Shown one piece after another: positions 8,075-16,564 of a stretch of DNA of 64,000 nucleotides (within the stretch, counting starts at the first letter, position 1; each line of letters starts with the position of its first letter). The notes beneath the pieces were generated by a model. It searched no databases. It was given only the letters and a program-made list of their open reading frames with translations, and was not told the origin of the DNA. The translations under genes and the position numbers were made by a program. This DNA is from Micromonospora_G sp044901685 (GTDB taxonomy: Bacteria; Actinomycetota; Actinomycetes; Mycobacteriales; Micromonosporaceae), in assembly GCF_044901685.1 (NCBI RefSeq), contig NZ_JBJDPS010000004.1, positions 124,001 to 188,000 of the forward strand, read 5' to 3'.

Positions 8075-11000
8075 GGTGGTGCATGGGGTGTGGGTGGTGG
8101 GGGGGACGCTTGCGCTCTGGGGGGAGGAGTCGGGGGCGGCGGTGTCGGTGGTGCGGCGGGCGGGGCGACCGCCCCGGGATCGGCCGCACCCGTTCGCCGC
8201 CGGGCACGCCGCGCTCGCCGAGACGCTCGGCGAACTCGCCGCGAAGGCTGCCACCAGCACCGCGCTGCTCACCCTGCCGACCCGGGGCGGGGCCCCGGCC
8301 GACTCGCCCGAACTGGTACGCGGCGCGGACGCCGCCGAACCGGTCGGCGGGCGGCTCACCCTGGCCGGCTGGCGGGTGCCGACCCTGGAGTACGACGCCG
8401 ACCACGCGCTGTCGGTGTTGCGGGCGTTGGCCGACGAGCCGACCGTGGTCCGGGGTGGCACCCTTCGGCTGATCGAGGAGTTGGCCGGCTGCGCCGCCGA
8501 TCTGGTCGTCCGGGGCCGTACGCTGCCCGGCGTGCTGTCCGCCCGGGACGAGGACGGTGGCGGTGGCGAGGACGGGGACGGTGGCGGGGGCGGTGACGCG
8601 GTCGCGGTCTGGCGCCCGTTGCTCAGCGGCGCGGACGCGGCCCGGGTACGGTCCCTGGCCATGGCCCTGCCGCCCGCCGTACGGGCGGCGCAGCCGCAGG
8701 TCTCGGCCTCGGCGCTGGTCGCCGACGCCCTGGACGCGTTGACCGATGCCGCCGCCCGGACCGCGCTGGAGGGGGTACGCCTGATCGACTCCCGGGCCAC
8801 CGGCGTCTCGCCCGGCGTACGGGCCTGGTTGCGGGCGCTGACCGGCCGGCAACGGCGGTTCACCATCTCGGCGGCGGCGTTGGCCACGTTGACCGGGGAG
8901 GTGAGCGGGTGGCAGCGCGACGCCGCCGGCAGCCCGGTACGGGCCTGTTTCCGGCTGGTCGAACCGCCGTTGTCGGAGGGCGACGGCCCGGATGACGATG
9001 ACCCGCAGGGCGCGGCCGACGGGGTCGGGATCGAGGTGGACCAGGGGGACGGCTGGCGGTTGGAGTTCGCGCTCCAGTCCGCCGAGGAGCCGAGCCTGGT
9101 CGTCGGCGCGGACCGGATCTGGCAGGCCCGGGGCGGGCTGCGTGCGCTGGCCCTGCACCTCGACGCGCCGCAGGAGACGTTGCTGGCCGAACTCGGCCGG
9201 GCCAGCCGGCTCTGGCCGGAGCTGACCGACGCGCTGCGTACGGCCATGCCGGCTGGGCTCACGTTGGACACCGAGGGGGCGCACCGGTTCCTGCGCGACG
9301 GGGCGCCGGTGCTGCACGCGGCCGGCTTCGGGGTGCTGCTGCCCTCCTGGTGGTCCCGGCCGAGCGCCCGGCTCGGGGCCAGGTTGCAGGCGAAGAGCCG
9401 GACCGCGCCGGGTACGGTCGCCGTACGCGGCTCGCTCGGGCTGGACGCGCTGGTCGACTACAGGTGGGAGCTGGCCCTCGGCGACCAGCCGCTCTCCGCC
9501 AGGGAGCTGCGTGACCTGGCCAAGCTCAAGTCCCCGCTGGTACGCCTGGGTGGCCAGTGGGTCGAGCTGGACGCCCGGCGGCTGGCCGCCGGACTGAAAC
9601 TGCTCCGCGACGGTGGCGAGCTGACCGTCGGCGACCTGCTCCGGATGGGGCTGGCCAGCCCGGACGAGCCGGACGCGCTGCCGGTGCTCACCGTCGCCGC
9701 CGACGGTCCGCTCGGCGACCTGCTGGCCGGGCAGGCCGAGCGGCACCTGACCCCGAGGGACGAGCCGCCCGGGTTCCGGGGCGCGCTGCGGCCGTACCAG
9801 AAGCGGGGTTTGGCCTGGCTGGCGTTCCTCCAGTCGCTCGGCCTGGGCGGGGTGCTCGCCGACGACATGGGGCTGGGCAAGACCGTGCAGTTGCTGGCCC
9901 TGCTCGCCGGGGACGAGCCGACCGACGGGCCGACGCTGCTGGTCTGCCCGATGTCGCTGGTCGGCAACTGGCAACGGGAGGCGGCGAAGTTCGCGCCGGA
10001 GCTGCGCGTACACGTGCACCACGGGGCCGAGCGGGCGCGCGGGGCGACGTTCGCGGCGGCGATGCGGGACGCGGACCTGGTGTTGACCACGTACTCGGTG
10101 GCGGCGCGGGACGCGGCGGAGCTGGCCGAGGTCGACTGGCACCGGCTGGTGGTGGACGAGGCGCAGGCGATCAAGAACGCGGCGACCCGGCAGGCCGAGG
10201 CGGTCCGCGCGCTGCCCGCCCGACACCGGATCGCGGTCACCGGTACGCCGGTGGAGAACCGCCTCGCCGACCTCTGGTCGATCATGGAGTTCGCCAACCC
10301 CGGCCTGCTCGGCACCGCCACGGAGTTCAAGAAGCGGTACGCGGTGCCGATCGAGCGGCACGCCGACGACGACGCGGCGCAGCGGCTGCGCCGGATCACC
10401 GGCCCGTTTGTGCTGCGGCGGGTCAAGACCGACCGGTCGATCATCTCCGACCTGCCGGAGAAGCTGGAGATGGAGGTGCTCTGCAACCTCACCGCCGAAC
10501 AGGGCTCGCTCTACCAGGCGGTGGTGGACGACATGATGGCCCGGATCGAGTCCAGCAGCGGAATCGAGCGGCGCGGACTGGTGCTGGCCACCATGACCAA
10601 GCTCAAGCAGGTCTGCAACCATCCGGCGCAACTGCTGCGCGACGGCTCCGCGTTGACCGGCCGGTCGGGCAAGCTGGCCCGGCTGGAGGAGATCGTCGAC
10701 GAGGTGCTCGCGGCGGGGGAGAAGGCCCTGCTCTTCACCCAGTACGCCGAGTTCGGCAACATGCTCCGGGCGCAACTCTCGGCCCGGCTCGGGCGCGAGG
10801 TGCTCTACCTGCACGGCGGAGTCGGCAAGGCCGAGCGGGACGACCTGGTGACCCGGTTCCAGGCCGAGGCCGGGCCGCCGCTGTTCGTCCTGTCGCTCAA
10901 GGCCGGCGGCACCGGGTTGACCCTCACCGCGGCGAACCACGTGGTGCACGTGGACCGCTGGTGGAACCCGGCGGTGGAGGACCAGGCGACCGACCGGGCG

Positions 11001-11204
11001 TTCCGGATCGGCCAGCGCCGGGCGGTGCAGGTGCGCAAGTTCGTCTGCGCCGGCACGGTGGAGGAGAAGATCTCCACGATGATCGCGGAGAAGCGCGGCC
11101 TGGCCGCGAGGATCGTCGGCACCGGCGAGCAGTGGGTGACCGAACTGTCCACGTCGGAGCTGCGCGGACTGTTCGCGCTGGAGGCCGGGGCGGTGGTCGA
11201 GTGA
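8070..11204 (+). CDS. SNF2/SWI2-family DEAD/DEAH helicase-like ATPase
   Basis: The 1044-residue protein has an N-terminal SNF2-associated region (about 1-560, with an acidic Gly/Asp linker near 155-175) and a two-lobe ATPase. Visible motifs are DDMGLGKT (Walker A, about 598-605), DEAQ (about 696), TGTPVENRLADLWS, and C-terminal motifs GGTGLTLTAANHVVHVDRWWNP and QATDRAFRIGQ. It should remodel or translocate on DNA or protein-DNA complexes. The start is TTG 8070, or GTG 8076 or 8079, because homologues begin VVHG(V/T)W. Its stop overlaps the SWIM protein start (GTGA), so the two are co-translated. Confidence 0.93.
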   Translation: MRVVHGVWVVGGTLALWGEESGAAVSVVRRAGRPPRDRPHPFAAGHAALAETLGELAAKAATSTALLTLPTRGGAPADSPELVRGADAAEPVGGRLTLAGWRVPTLEYDADHALSVLRALADEPTVVRGGTLRLIEELAGCAADLVVRGRTLPGVLSARDEDGGGGEDGDGGGGGDAVAVWRPLLSGADAARVRSLAMALPPAVRAAQPQVSASALVADALDALTDAAARTALEGVRLIDSRATGVSPGVRAWLRALTGRQRRFTISAAALATLTGEVSGWQRDAAGSPVRACFRLVEPPLSEGDGPDDDDPQGAADGVGIEVDQGDGWRLEFALQSAEEPSLVVGADRIWQARGGLRALALHLDAPQETLLAELGRASRLWPELTDALRTAMPAGLTLDTEGAHRFLRDGAPVLHAAGFGVLLPSWWSRPSARLGARLQAKSRTAPGTVAVRGSLGLDALVDYRWELALGDQPLSARELRDLAKLKSPLVRLGGQWVELDARRLAAGLKLLRDGGELTVGDLLRMGLASPDEPDALPVLTVAADGPLGDLLAGQAERHLTPRDEPPGFRGALRPYQKRGLAWLAFLQSLGLGGVLADDMGLGKTVQLLALLAGDEPTDGPTLLVCPMSLVGNWQREAAKFAPELRVHVHHGAERARGATFAAAMRDADLVLTTYSVAARDAAELAEVDWHRLVVDEAQAIKNAATRQAEAVRALPARHRIAVTGTPVENRLADLWSIMEFANPGLLGTATEFKKRYAVPIERHADDDAAQRLRRITGPFVLRRVKTDRSIISDLPEKLEMEVLCNLTAEQGSLYQAVVDDMMARIESSSGIERRGLVLATMTKLKQVCNHPAQLLRDGSALTGRSGKLARLEEIVDEVLAAGEKALLFTQYAEFGNMLRAQLSARLGREVLYLHGGVGKAERDDLVTRFQAEAGPPLFVLSLKAGGTGLTLTAANHVVHVDRWWNPAVEDQATDRAFRIGQRRAVQVRKFVCAGTVEEKISTMIAEKRGLAARIVGTGEQWVTELSTSELRGLFALEAGAVVE

Positions 11205-12199
11205 GCGAGCAGGGTGGCGGTGGCGGTGCGGTGAGCGAGCAGGGTGGCGGCGGTCGGTTCGCCGAGTTCGGTCGGCCGCGCAAGGTCGACGGCGGGCTGC
11301 GGGCGCGTACCGCCCGGGGGTCGATCGGCGCGTCCTGGTGGTCCCGCCGGTTCGTCGACGTACTGGAGTCGTTCGCGCTCGGCACCCGGCTCACCCGTGG
11401 TCGGGCGTACGCCCGCGCCGGTCAGGTGCTCTCGCTGGAGGTCGCGCCGGGCGTGGTCTCCGCCGTGGTGCAGGGTTCCCGACCCCGGCCGTACGCGGTC
11501 ACGGTGCGGCTGCGTCCGTACGACGCGGAGGTCTGGGGTCGGATCGAGACGGTGCTCGCCGGGCAGGCGTTGTTCAGCGCCCAGCTTCTCGCCGGGGACC
11601 TGCCGCCGGAGTTGGAGCGGGTGTTCGCCGAGGCGGACGCGCCGCTCTTCCCGGCCGCGATCGGCGACCTGGCGATGCGCTGCAACTGCCCGGACTTCGC
11701 GGTGCCGTGCAAGCATCTCGCCGCCTCGTTCTACCTGCTCGCCGAGGCGTTCGACGCCGACCCGTTCCAGTTGTTGCACTGGCGGGGCCGGACCCGGGAA
11801 GAACTGCTCGACCGCCTGCGTACGCTGCGCGCGGCGGCTGGAGCGTCCGGTGCCGGGTCGGCGGCGGCGCCGGCCGGGGATCGCCCCGGTGGCGGCGGAC
11901 GTGCGGTCGACCGGGTCCCCGAGCACGTGGTCGAACCGTTGCCCGGCAGTACCCCGTCCCCGTCCCCGGTGGCCGGTGCTGGACTGGCCCTGGCCGACCT
12001 GCCCGACGTCCCGCTCGGCGCGGTGGTCGACCGGTACTGGGTGCCGCCCGTGCCGTTGCCGGAGCCGGTGCCGATCCTGGCCACCGAACCGGACCTGCTG
12101 CTGCGTCAGCTCGGTCCGCCCGGTGCGGCGATCGGCGGCCCCGGGCTGGTCGAGCGGCTACGCCGGGCGTACACCCGGTTCGGTGAGCCACCCGAGTGA
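11201..12199 (+). CDS. SWIM zinc-finger protein, partner of SNF2 ATPase
   Basis: The 332-residue protein contains the SWIM signature CNCPDFAVPCKH (CxCx6CxH) at about residues 165-176, following a conserved N-terminal region (RGSIGASWWSRRFVDVLESF). SWIM proteins coded next to SNF2 ATPases are widespread and presumed to form a complex with them; the biological role is not established. The N-terminus carries an exact-looking duplication: SEQGGGGG is followed by another Val-SEQGGGG, because 30 bp including the GTG start is repeated (11201 and 11231), so either GTG could be used. The C-terminal 100 residues are Ala/Pro-rich and variable. Confidence 0.9.
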   Translation: MSEQGGGGGAVSEQGGGGRFAEFGRPRKVDGGLRARTARGSIGASWWSRRFVDVLESFALGTRLTRGRAYARAGQVLSLEVAPGVVSAVVQGSRPRPYAVTVRLRPYDAEVWGRIETVLAGQALFSAQLLAGDLPPELERVFAEADAPLFPAAIGDLAMRCNCPDFAVPCKHLAASFYLLAEAFDADPFQLLHWRGRTREELLDRLRTLRAAAGASGAGSAAAPAGDRPGGGGRAVDRVPEHVVEPLPGSTPSPSPVAGAGLALADLPDVPLGAVVDRYWVPPVPLPEPVPILATEPDLLLRQLGPPGAAIGGPGLVERLRRAYTRFGEPPE

Positions 12200-12290
12200 C
12201 CAGCCGTCGCGGCGAGCCACCGGAGTGACCACCCGGTTCGGTGAGTCACCCCGGAGTGACCGGTCGTCGCGGCGAACCGCCGCAGTGACC
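12172..12290. repeat. 58-bp tandem duplication across the SWIM gene stop
   Basis: Two copies start CACCCGGTTCGGTGAG at 12172 and 12230. The first contains the SWIM gene stop (12197-12199); the second is a diverged duplicate outside the gene that again carries an AGTGAC segment. Confidence 0.8.
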
Positions 12291-12300
12291 GGTCGGGAGG

Positions 12301-12558
12301 TCAATGGTGCAGGCGGCGCACCCGCCAGGCGAGCACGCTGGCGGCGGCGAGCACCACCGGGGCGGCGACCGCCGCCACCCAACCGCCGATCACCACGACG
12401 GCCGGTACGGCGCTCCAGAGTATGACGGTCAGCAGGAGCAGAAGCCTGCCCCGGCGGGCCTGCGCACGATCGCTGAGCCGGGCGACGAAGTCCGGGTCGC
12501 TGATTCTCAGCTGTCGGGTGATCTCGTCGAACCGACGCTGATCCTCTTTGCTGAGCAT
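12301..12558 (-). CDS. DUF3040 small membrane protein
   Basis: The 85-residue protein begins MLSKEDQRRFDEITRQLRISDPDFVARL, the hallmark of DUF3040, followed by two closely spaced transmembrane helices and a basic tail. DUF3040 proteins are abundant actinobacterial inner-membrane proteins of unknown function. ATG 12558 has a GGGGAAGG ribosome site 8 nt upstream. It is convergent with the SWIM gene. Confidence 0.9.
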   Translation of the reverse strand: MLSKEDQRRFDEITRQLRISDPDFVARLSDRAQARRGRLLLLLTVILWSAVPAVVVIGGWVAAVAAPVVLAAASVLAWRVRRLHH

Positions 12559-12873
12559 GGCGGCAGCCTTCCCCTCACGCGTCAACGGTCTGGCGCGGGG
12601 ATACCCGATCCGGCGCCGCTCTCACTCCTGCTCGGAACAGCGACTTCGTACGCACCACAAACAGCCGCAGATTTTGCTTAATCCATCCTTAAGTTTGCCT
12701 TTGTGGCCGGATCCATCAAGAAGATCCGCGCAGGTTACAGACAATGTCGCGGCGGTCGGGCTGGGGGCATCGTCGCTGCTGGCGGCCGTGATCGGCCGGT
12801 CCGGTGGATACCGTTCACCGGTGATTCCCCTGAACCGCGTCTTAAGTGGCTCCGGCGGTGGGATTCGGCGACC
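12559..12873. other. intergenic region upstream of the DUF1800 operon
   Basis: About 430 bp separate the divergent DUF3040 and DUF1800 genes. The stretch has lower GC than its surroundings near 12650-12720 and no frame with coding-like third positions. It probably holds promoters of both genes and a long leader for the operon. Confidence 0.5.
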
Positions 12874-12902
12874 TTGAAGCACATACCCGGCTTGGCTACC
12901 TT
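12874..12902 (+). promoter_or_regulatory. candidate promoter of the DUF1800 operon
   Basis: TTGAAG (12874-12879), a 17-bp spacer and TACCTT (12897-12902) fit the actinobacterial housekeeping pattern (TTGAC-like, TAnnnT). It lies 94 bp upstream of the presumed start codon. Confidence 0.45.
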
Positions 12903-12996
12903 GCCGTAGCAACCCCCTAGAACCGCCGCCGGACCACCCGCACCTGCCGTTGTGTCGCGGAGCCGATCCGGCGTGCCTCAGCAGACGGATTGGTAC

Positions 12997-15174
12997 ATGG
13001 CTGACCAGAATGTGCCACCACGCCGATCGCGTGACGACAGCCCCTGGGACGGTCGACCCCAGCCCGGCGCCGACGGATACCGGGCCGCGCCCGACGCCCC
13101 GTCGTACCGCCGCAAGGCCGCGGGCAACGGAGACCGCCCGGACGCGCGCTACCCGCAGTCGGCGGGGCACCAGCAGTACGCGGGCTACTCCCAGCCGGCC
13201 GCCCAGTGGGCACATCAGCAGTCCGGCCAGCAGGTCGACCAGTGGACCCAGGAGCACCGGGCCGGTGGACCGGGTCGGCGCGGCCCGCAGTGGGTCGGCC
13301 CGGAGGGGCTCGAGGCACCCGAGCCCGGCCCGTACGCCGGTCCGGGTGAGCTGCCCGAACTCGAGGACGAGCAGGAACCGGGCAGGTCGAACGGCCGGCG
13401 CCGGGCACTGATCACGCTGACCGGTGCGGCGGCGGTGGTGGCCGGTGCCGGTGCCATCGCGGTGGCCTCCCGCAACGGCGACCTGGTGGACCGGTTCCTC
13501 GGTCACACGCCGTTCGGCAACGGCAACGGCAATGCCACCGCCGCCGCGGTCACCGACGGCAGCGCCGACCGCCCCAGCGGCCAGCAGCCCAGCACGGTGC
13601 GCACCTACACCGAGCAGAACGAAAGCTACATGGGCTCCAAGGCGGGCCAGGAGCTGAAGAAGAACTCGCCGGCCAGCGGGCGCACCCTCGGCGGGCCCGG
13701 CATCGCGGCCGCGCAGACCGAGGTCACGGTCAAGACCGTGCTGGCCAAGGACCCGATCCGGCACCTCGCCACCCGGGCCACCTTCGGTGCCACGCCGAAA
13801 CTGCTCGCCGAGATCAAGCTGCTCGGCATCGACGAGTGGCTGCGCCGGCAGCTCGACCCGGAGAAGATCGCGCCGACCAAGGCCGAGCTGAAGCTCTCCG
13901 AACTGCCCACGCTGAACATGTCGATCAAGCAGCTCCGCGAGCGCCGCGACACGGTCAAGGACGTCGACAACGCCGACCACGAGTTCGTCTGGGCGACGAT
14001 CGCCCGGCAGATCTGGTCGGAGCGGCAGCTCTACGAGGTGATGGTCGACTTCTGGAACGACTTCCTGCACGTGGCGGCGTACTACGACGGCAGCGACATC
14101 CAGCGTTCCTCGTTCGACCGGGACGTGATCCGCAAGCACGCGCTCGGCAACTACGCCGACATGCTGGTCGCCGCGAACACCCACCCGGCGCTGCTGACCT
14201 ATCTCAACCAGAGCCAGTCGCACAAGGACGCGATCAACGAGAACCTGGCCCGGGAGAACCTGGAGCTGTACTCGGTCGGCGTCGACGGCGGTTACACCGA
14301 GATGGACGTACGGCAGGCCGCGATGTTGCAGACCGGCCTCGGCGTGGACAAGGACGAGTACCTCTACCGGGCCAACCGGCACTACGTCGGCAAGGTGAGC
14401 ATCCTCGGCTTCAAGAGCGACAACAGCTCGGCCGAGGGCGGCGAGGCGGTGATCAAGGCGTACCTGCGGCACCTGGCGCTGCACCCGTCGACCGCGAACT
14501 ACGTCGCGCAGAGCCTGGCCACCCGCTTCGTCTCGGACACCCCGCCGAAGACGCTGGTCGACCGGCTGGCCAAGTCGTACAGCGCGAACAAGGGCGCGAT
14601 CAAGCCGGTGCTGATGACCCTGTTCAGCTCCACCGAGTTCTGGGGCTCGGTGGGCCAGAAGGTACGCCGCCCGATGGAGTACCTGGTCGCCACGTACCGG
14701 GTGCTCGGCGTGCAGCCGGACCCGTCGCCGGGCTACCAGAAGCCGGCCAACCTCAGGCGGACCCCGTTCGCCGACGGGCTGAGCCAGATCAAGAACAAGA
14801 TGGAGCAGCTCGGCCAGTTCCCGGCGGGTCTGTCCACCCCGAACGGCTACCCGGACGTGTACGTCGCCTGGACCTCGGCCGGGACCATGGTCAGCGGCTG
14901 GAACGAAGCCCACGACGTGATCAACGGCAACCGGAAGATGTTCTCCTACACCGCGCCGCAGAACCTGGTCGCCGCCCCGCCGGCCACCGCCGGGGCGTAC
15001 CTCGACCTCCTGGCCCAGCGGCTGGTCCACCAGAAGCTGACCGACCGGGAGAAGAACCTGATCCTCGGCATCGCCGGAGTGACCTCGGGGACGAAGGTCG
15101 ACCCCACGTTCAACGGCGCGATCACCGCGATCGCGCGGGCCCTCCTCGCCTCCCCCCAGCACCACCTCCGGTGA
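12997..15174 (+). CDS. DUF1800 family protein with Tat-type leader
   Basis: The product is about 725 residues. A long hydrophilic Pro/Gln/Gly-rich leader (1-130) precedes NGRRRALITLTGAAAVVAGAGA, a twin-arginine-type signal or anchor. The rest is the DUF1800 region, with HLATRATFGATPKLLAEIK, MVDFWNDFLHVA, NLARENLELYSVGVDGGYTE and RRPMEYLVATYRVLG. DUF1800 and DUF1501 proteins are regularly encoded side by side and are presumed exported; their chemistry is unknown. The start is uncertain: ATG 12997 has only a weak ribosome site. It is the first gene of a five-gene run, with seven bases to the next start. Confidence 0.88.
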   Translation: MADQNVPPRRSRDDSPWDGRPQPGADGYRAAPDAPSYRRKAAGNGDRPDARYPQSAGHQQYAGYSQPAAQWAHQQSGQQVDQWTQEHRAGGPGRRGPQWVGPEGLEAPEPGPYAGPGELPELEDEQEPGRSNGRRRALITLTGAAAVVAGAGAIAVASRNGDLVDRFLGHTPFGNGNGNATAAAVTDGSADRPSGQQPSTVRTYTEQNESYMGSKAGQELKKNSPASGRTLGGPGIAAAQTEVTVKTVLAKDPIRHLATRATFGATPKLLAEIKLLGIDEWLRRQLDPEKIAPTKAELKLSELPTLNMSIKQLRERRDTVKDVDNADHEFVWATIARQIWSERQLYEVMVDFWNDFLHVAAYYDGSDIQRSSFDRDVIRKHALGNYADMLVAANTHPALLTYLNQSQSHKDAINENLARENLELYSVGVDGGYTEMDVRQAAMLQTGLGVDKDEYLYRANRHYVGKVSILGFKSDNSSAEGGEAVIKAYLRHLALHPSTANYVAQSLATRFVSDTPPKTLVDRLAKSYSANKGAIKPVLMTLFSSTEFWGSVGQKVRRPMEYLVATYRVLGVQPDPSPGYQKPANLRRTPFADGLSQIKNKMEQLGQFPAGLSTPNGYPDVYVAWTSAGTMVSGWNEAHDVINGNRKMFSYTAPQNLVAAPPATAGAYLDLLAQRLVHQKLTDREKNLILGIAGVTSGTKVDPTFNGAITAIARALLASPQHHLR

Positions 15175-15181
15175 GCTAACA

Positions 15182-16564
15182 GTGGAGAAGACTGTGCACT
15201 CGTACCCCCTGCACCCCGACTGCCCCGACCTGCGGCGTCTCGCACCGAACCGGACCGAGGCGGTGCTGCGCGCGGAGCACGCCGCGGTGCTGGCCGAGAA
15301 CGCCGCCGTACGCGATGACTTCCTCAACCTCTCCGAGGTGGAGGAGGCCCAGCAGGACGGTCGCGGCGTCACCCGCCGTACCTTCGTCGCCGGGGCCGCG
15401 GCCACGGTGACCGCGCTCGCCACCACCCAGTTCGTCTCCACCCAGGCGTCCTTCGCCGCCACCCCCGGCGGCACGCTGATCCACGTCTTCCTCTACGGCG
15501 GACTGGACGGACTGAGCCTGGTCGCGCCGGACAACGACCCGGCGCTCGCCAAGGCCCGGCCCGACCTGCTGCTCGGCACCGACTCGATCGCACTCGACCG
15601 GGGCTTCAAGCTGACCAGCGCTTTTTCCCCGTTGCAGAAGTTCCTGGATGCCGGCCAGCTCGGCTTCGTCCCGGCCGCATCCGACCCCCGGGTGTCGCGC
15701 AGCCACTTCCAGGCCGCCGACGCCTGCAACCTCGGCGGGCTGCCGAACGAGACCGGTGGCCGGGGCTGGCTGGACACCCTGGTCGACGCGCTCGGACCGG
15801 GCACCGCGTTCCGCAGCGTCGGGGTCGGCAGCACGCTGCCCCGGTCGCTGGTCGGCAACAACGGCGCGCTGTCGCTGAACAGCGTCGGCTCGCTCGGCTT
15901 CAACGGCGACGGCAAGTACAAGGACGCCACCGCCAAGGCCATCCAGGGGCTGTTCACCGGCATCCACCACCCGGTGGAGGAGTCGGTCATCGCCGGCCTG
16001 GGCGCGTTGCAGACCGCGCAGCAACTCGCCGCGAAGCCGTACCAGCCGGCGGCGGGGGTCGAGTACACCGGGATCGGCAACTCGTTCCGTACCCTGGCCC
16101 AGCTCATCAAGGGTGGCGCCAACGTACGGGTGGCCACCGTCGGCATGGGCGGCTACGACACCCACGAGAACCAGGGCACGGCCAAGGGCGGCCAGTTGTA
16201 CAACCGGCTCAACGAGCTGGCCGGCGGCATGGCGGCGTTCTTCAACGACCTCGGACCGACCCTCGCCGCGAACGTCACCGTCATGGTGAGCAGCGAGTTC
16301 GGTCGCCGGGTCGCCTCCAACAACAACGGCACCGACCACGGCCACGGCGGCGTCGTCACCCTGCTCTCGGGCAAGAAGCTCGCCGGCTCGCTGCTCGGCA
16401 CCTGGAACGGGCTGGAGCAGTTGGACAGCGGCGACGTGCCCGAGTACAACAACATGTTCAACGTGTACGGGTCGGTGGCCCAGGGCCGATTCGGCCTGAC
16501 CGATGCCGAGGTGAAGAAGATGTTCCCGCGTCAGGCCATCACCCCGGTGAAGCTGTACGCGTGA
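15182..16564 (+). CDS. DUF1501 family Tat-exported protein
   Basis: The 460-residue protein has a cytoplasmic lead (1-60), then VTRRTFVAGAAATVTALATT, a clear twin-arginine signal with an AQA/FAA-type cleavage zone near residue 95. The mature part begins GGTLIHVFLYGGLDGLSL and includes FQAADACN, GGYDTHENQ, VMVSSEFGRR and the metal-site-like TDHGHGGV, as in the alkaline-phosphatase/sulfatase superfamily to which DUF1501 belongs. No substrate is known. It is co-transcribed with the DUF1800 gene upstream, and its stop overlaps the next start (GTGA). Confidence 0.92.
   Translation: MEKTVHSYPLHPDCPDLRRLAPNRTEAVLRAEHAAVLAENAAVRDDFLNLSEVEEAQQDGRGVTRRTFVAGAAATVTALATTQFVSTQASFAATPGGTLIHVFLYGGLDGLSLVAPDNDPALAKARPDLLLGTDSIALDRGFKLTSAFSPLQKFLDAGQLGFVPAASDPRVSRSHFQAADACNLGGLPNETGGRGWLDTLVDALGPGTAFRSVGVGSTLPRSLVGNNGALSLNSVGSLGFNGDGKYKDATAKAIQGLFTGIHHPVEESVIAGLGALQTAQQLAAKPYQPAAGVEYTGIGNSFRTLAQLIKGGANVRVATVGMGGYDTHENQGTAKGGQLYNRLNELAGGMAAFFNDLGPTLAANVTVMVSSEFGRRVASNNNGTDHGHGGVVTLLSGKKLAGSLLGTWNGLEQLDSGDVPEYNNMFNVYGSVAQGRFGLTDAEVKKMFPRQAITPVKLYA

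Noticed and set aside
8040..10949. 969-codon minus-strand open frame opposite the SNF2 gene
   Set aside because: It mirrors the strong GC3 bias of the SNF2 gene; the product is Arg/Gly/Pro-rich without any motif, while the plus frame has complete ATPase motifs.
12622..15474. 950-codon minus-strand open frame opposite DUF1800
   Set aside because: Shadow of the coding bias; it runs across the start of two real genes and has Val/Arg/Leu-rich composition without domain features.
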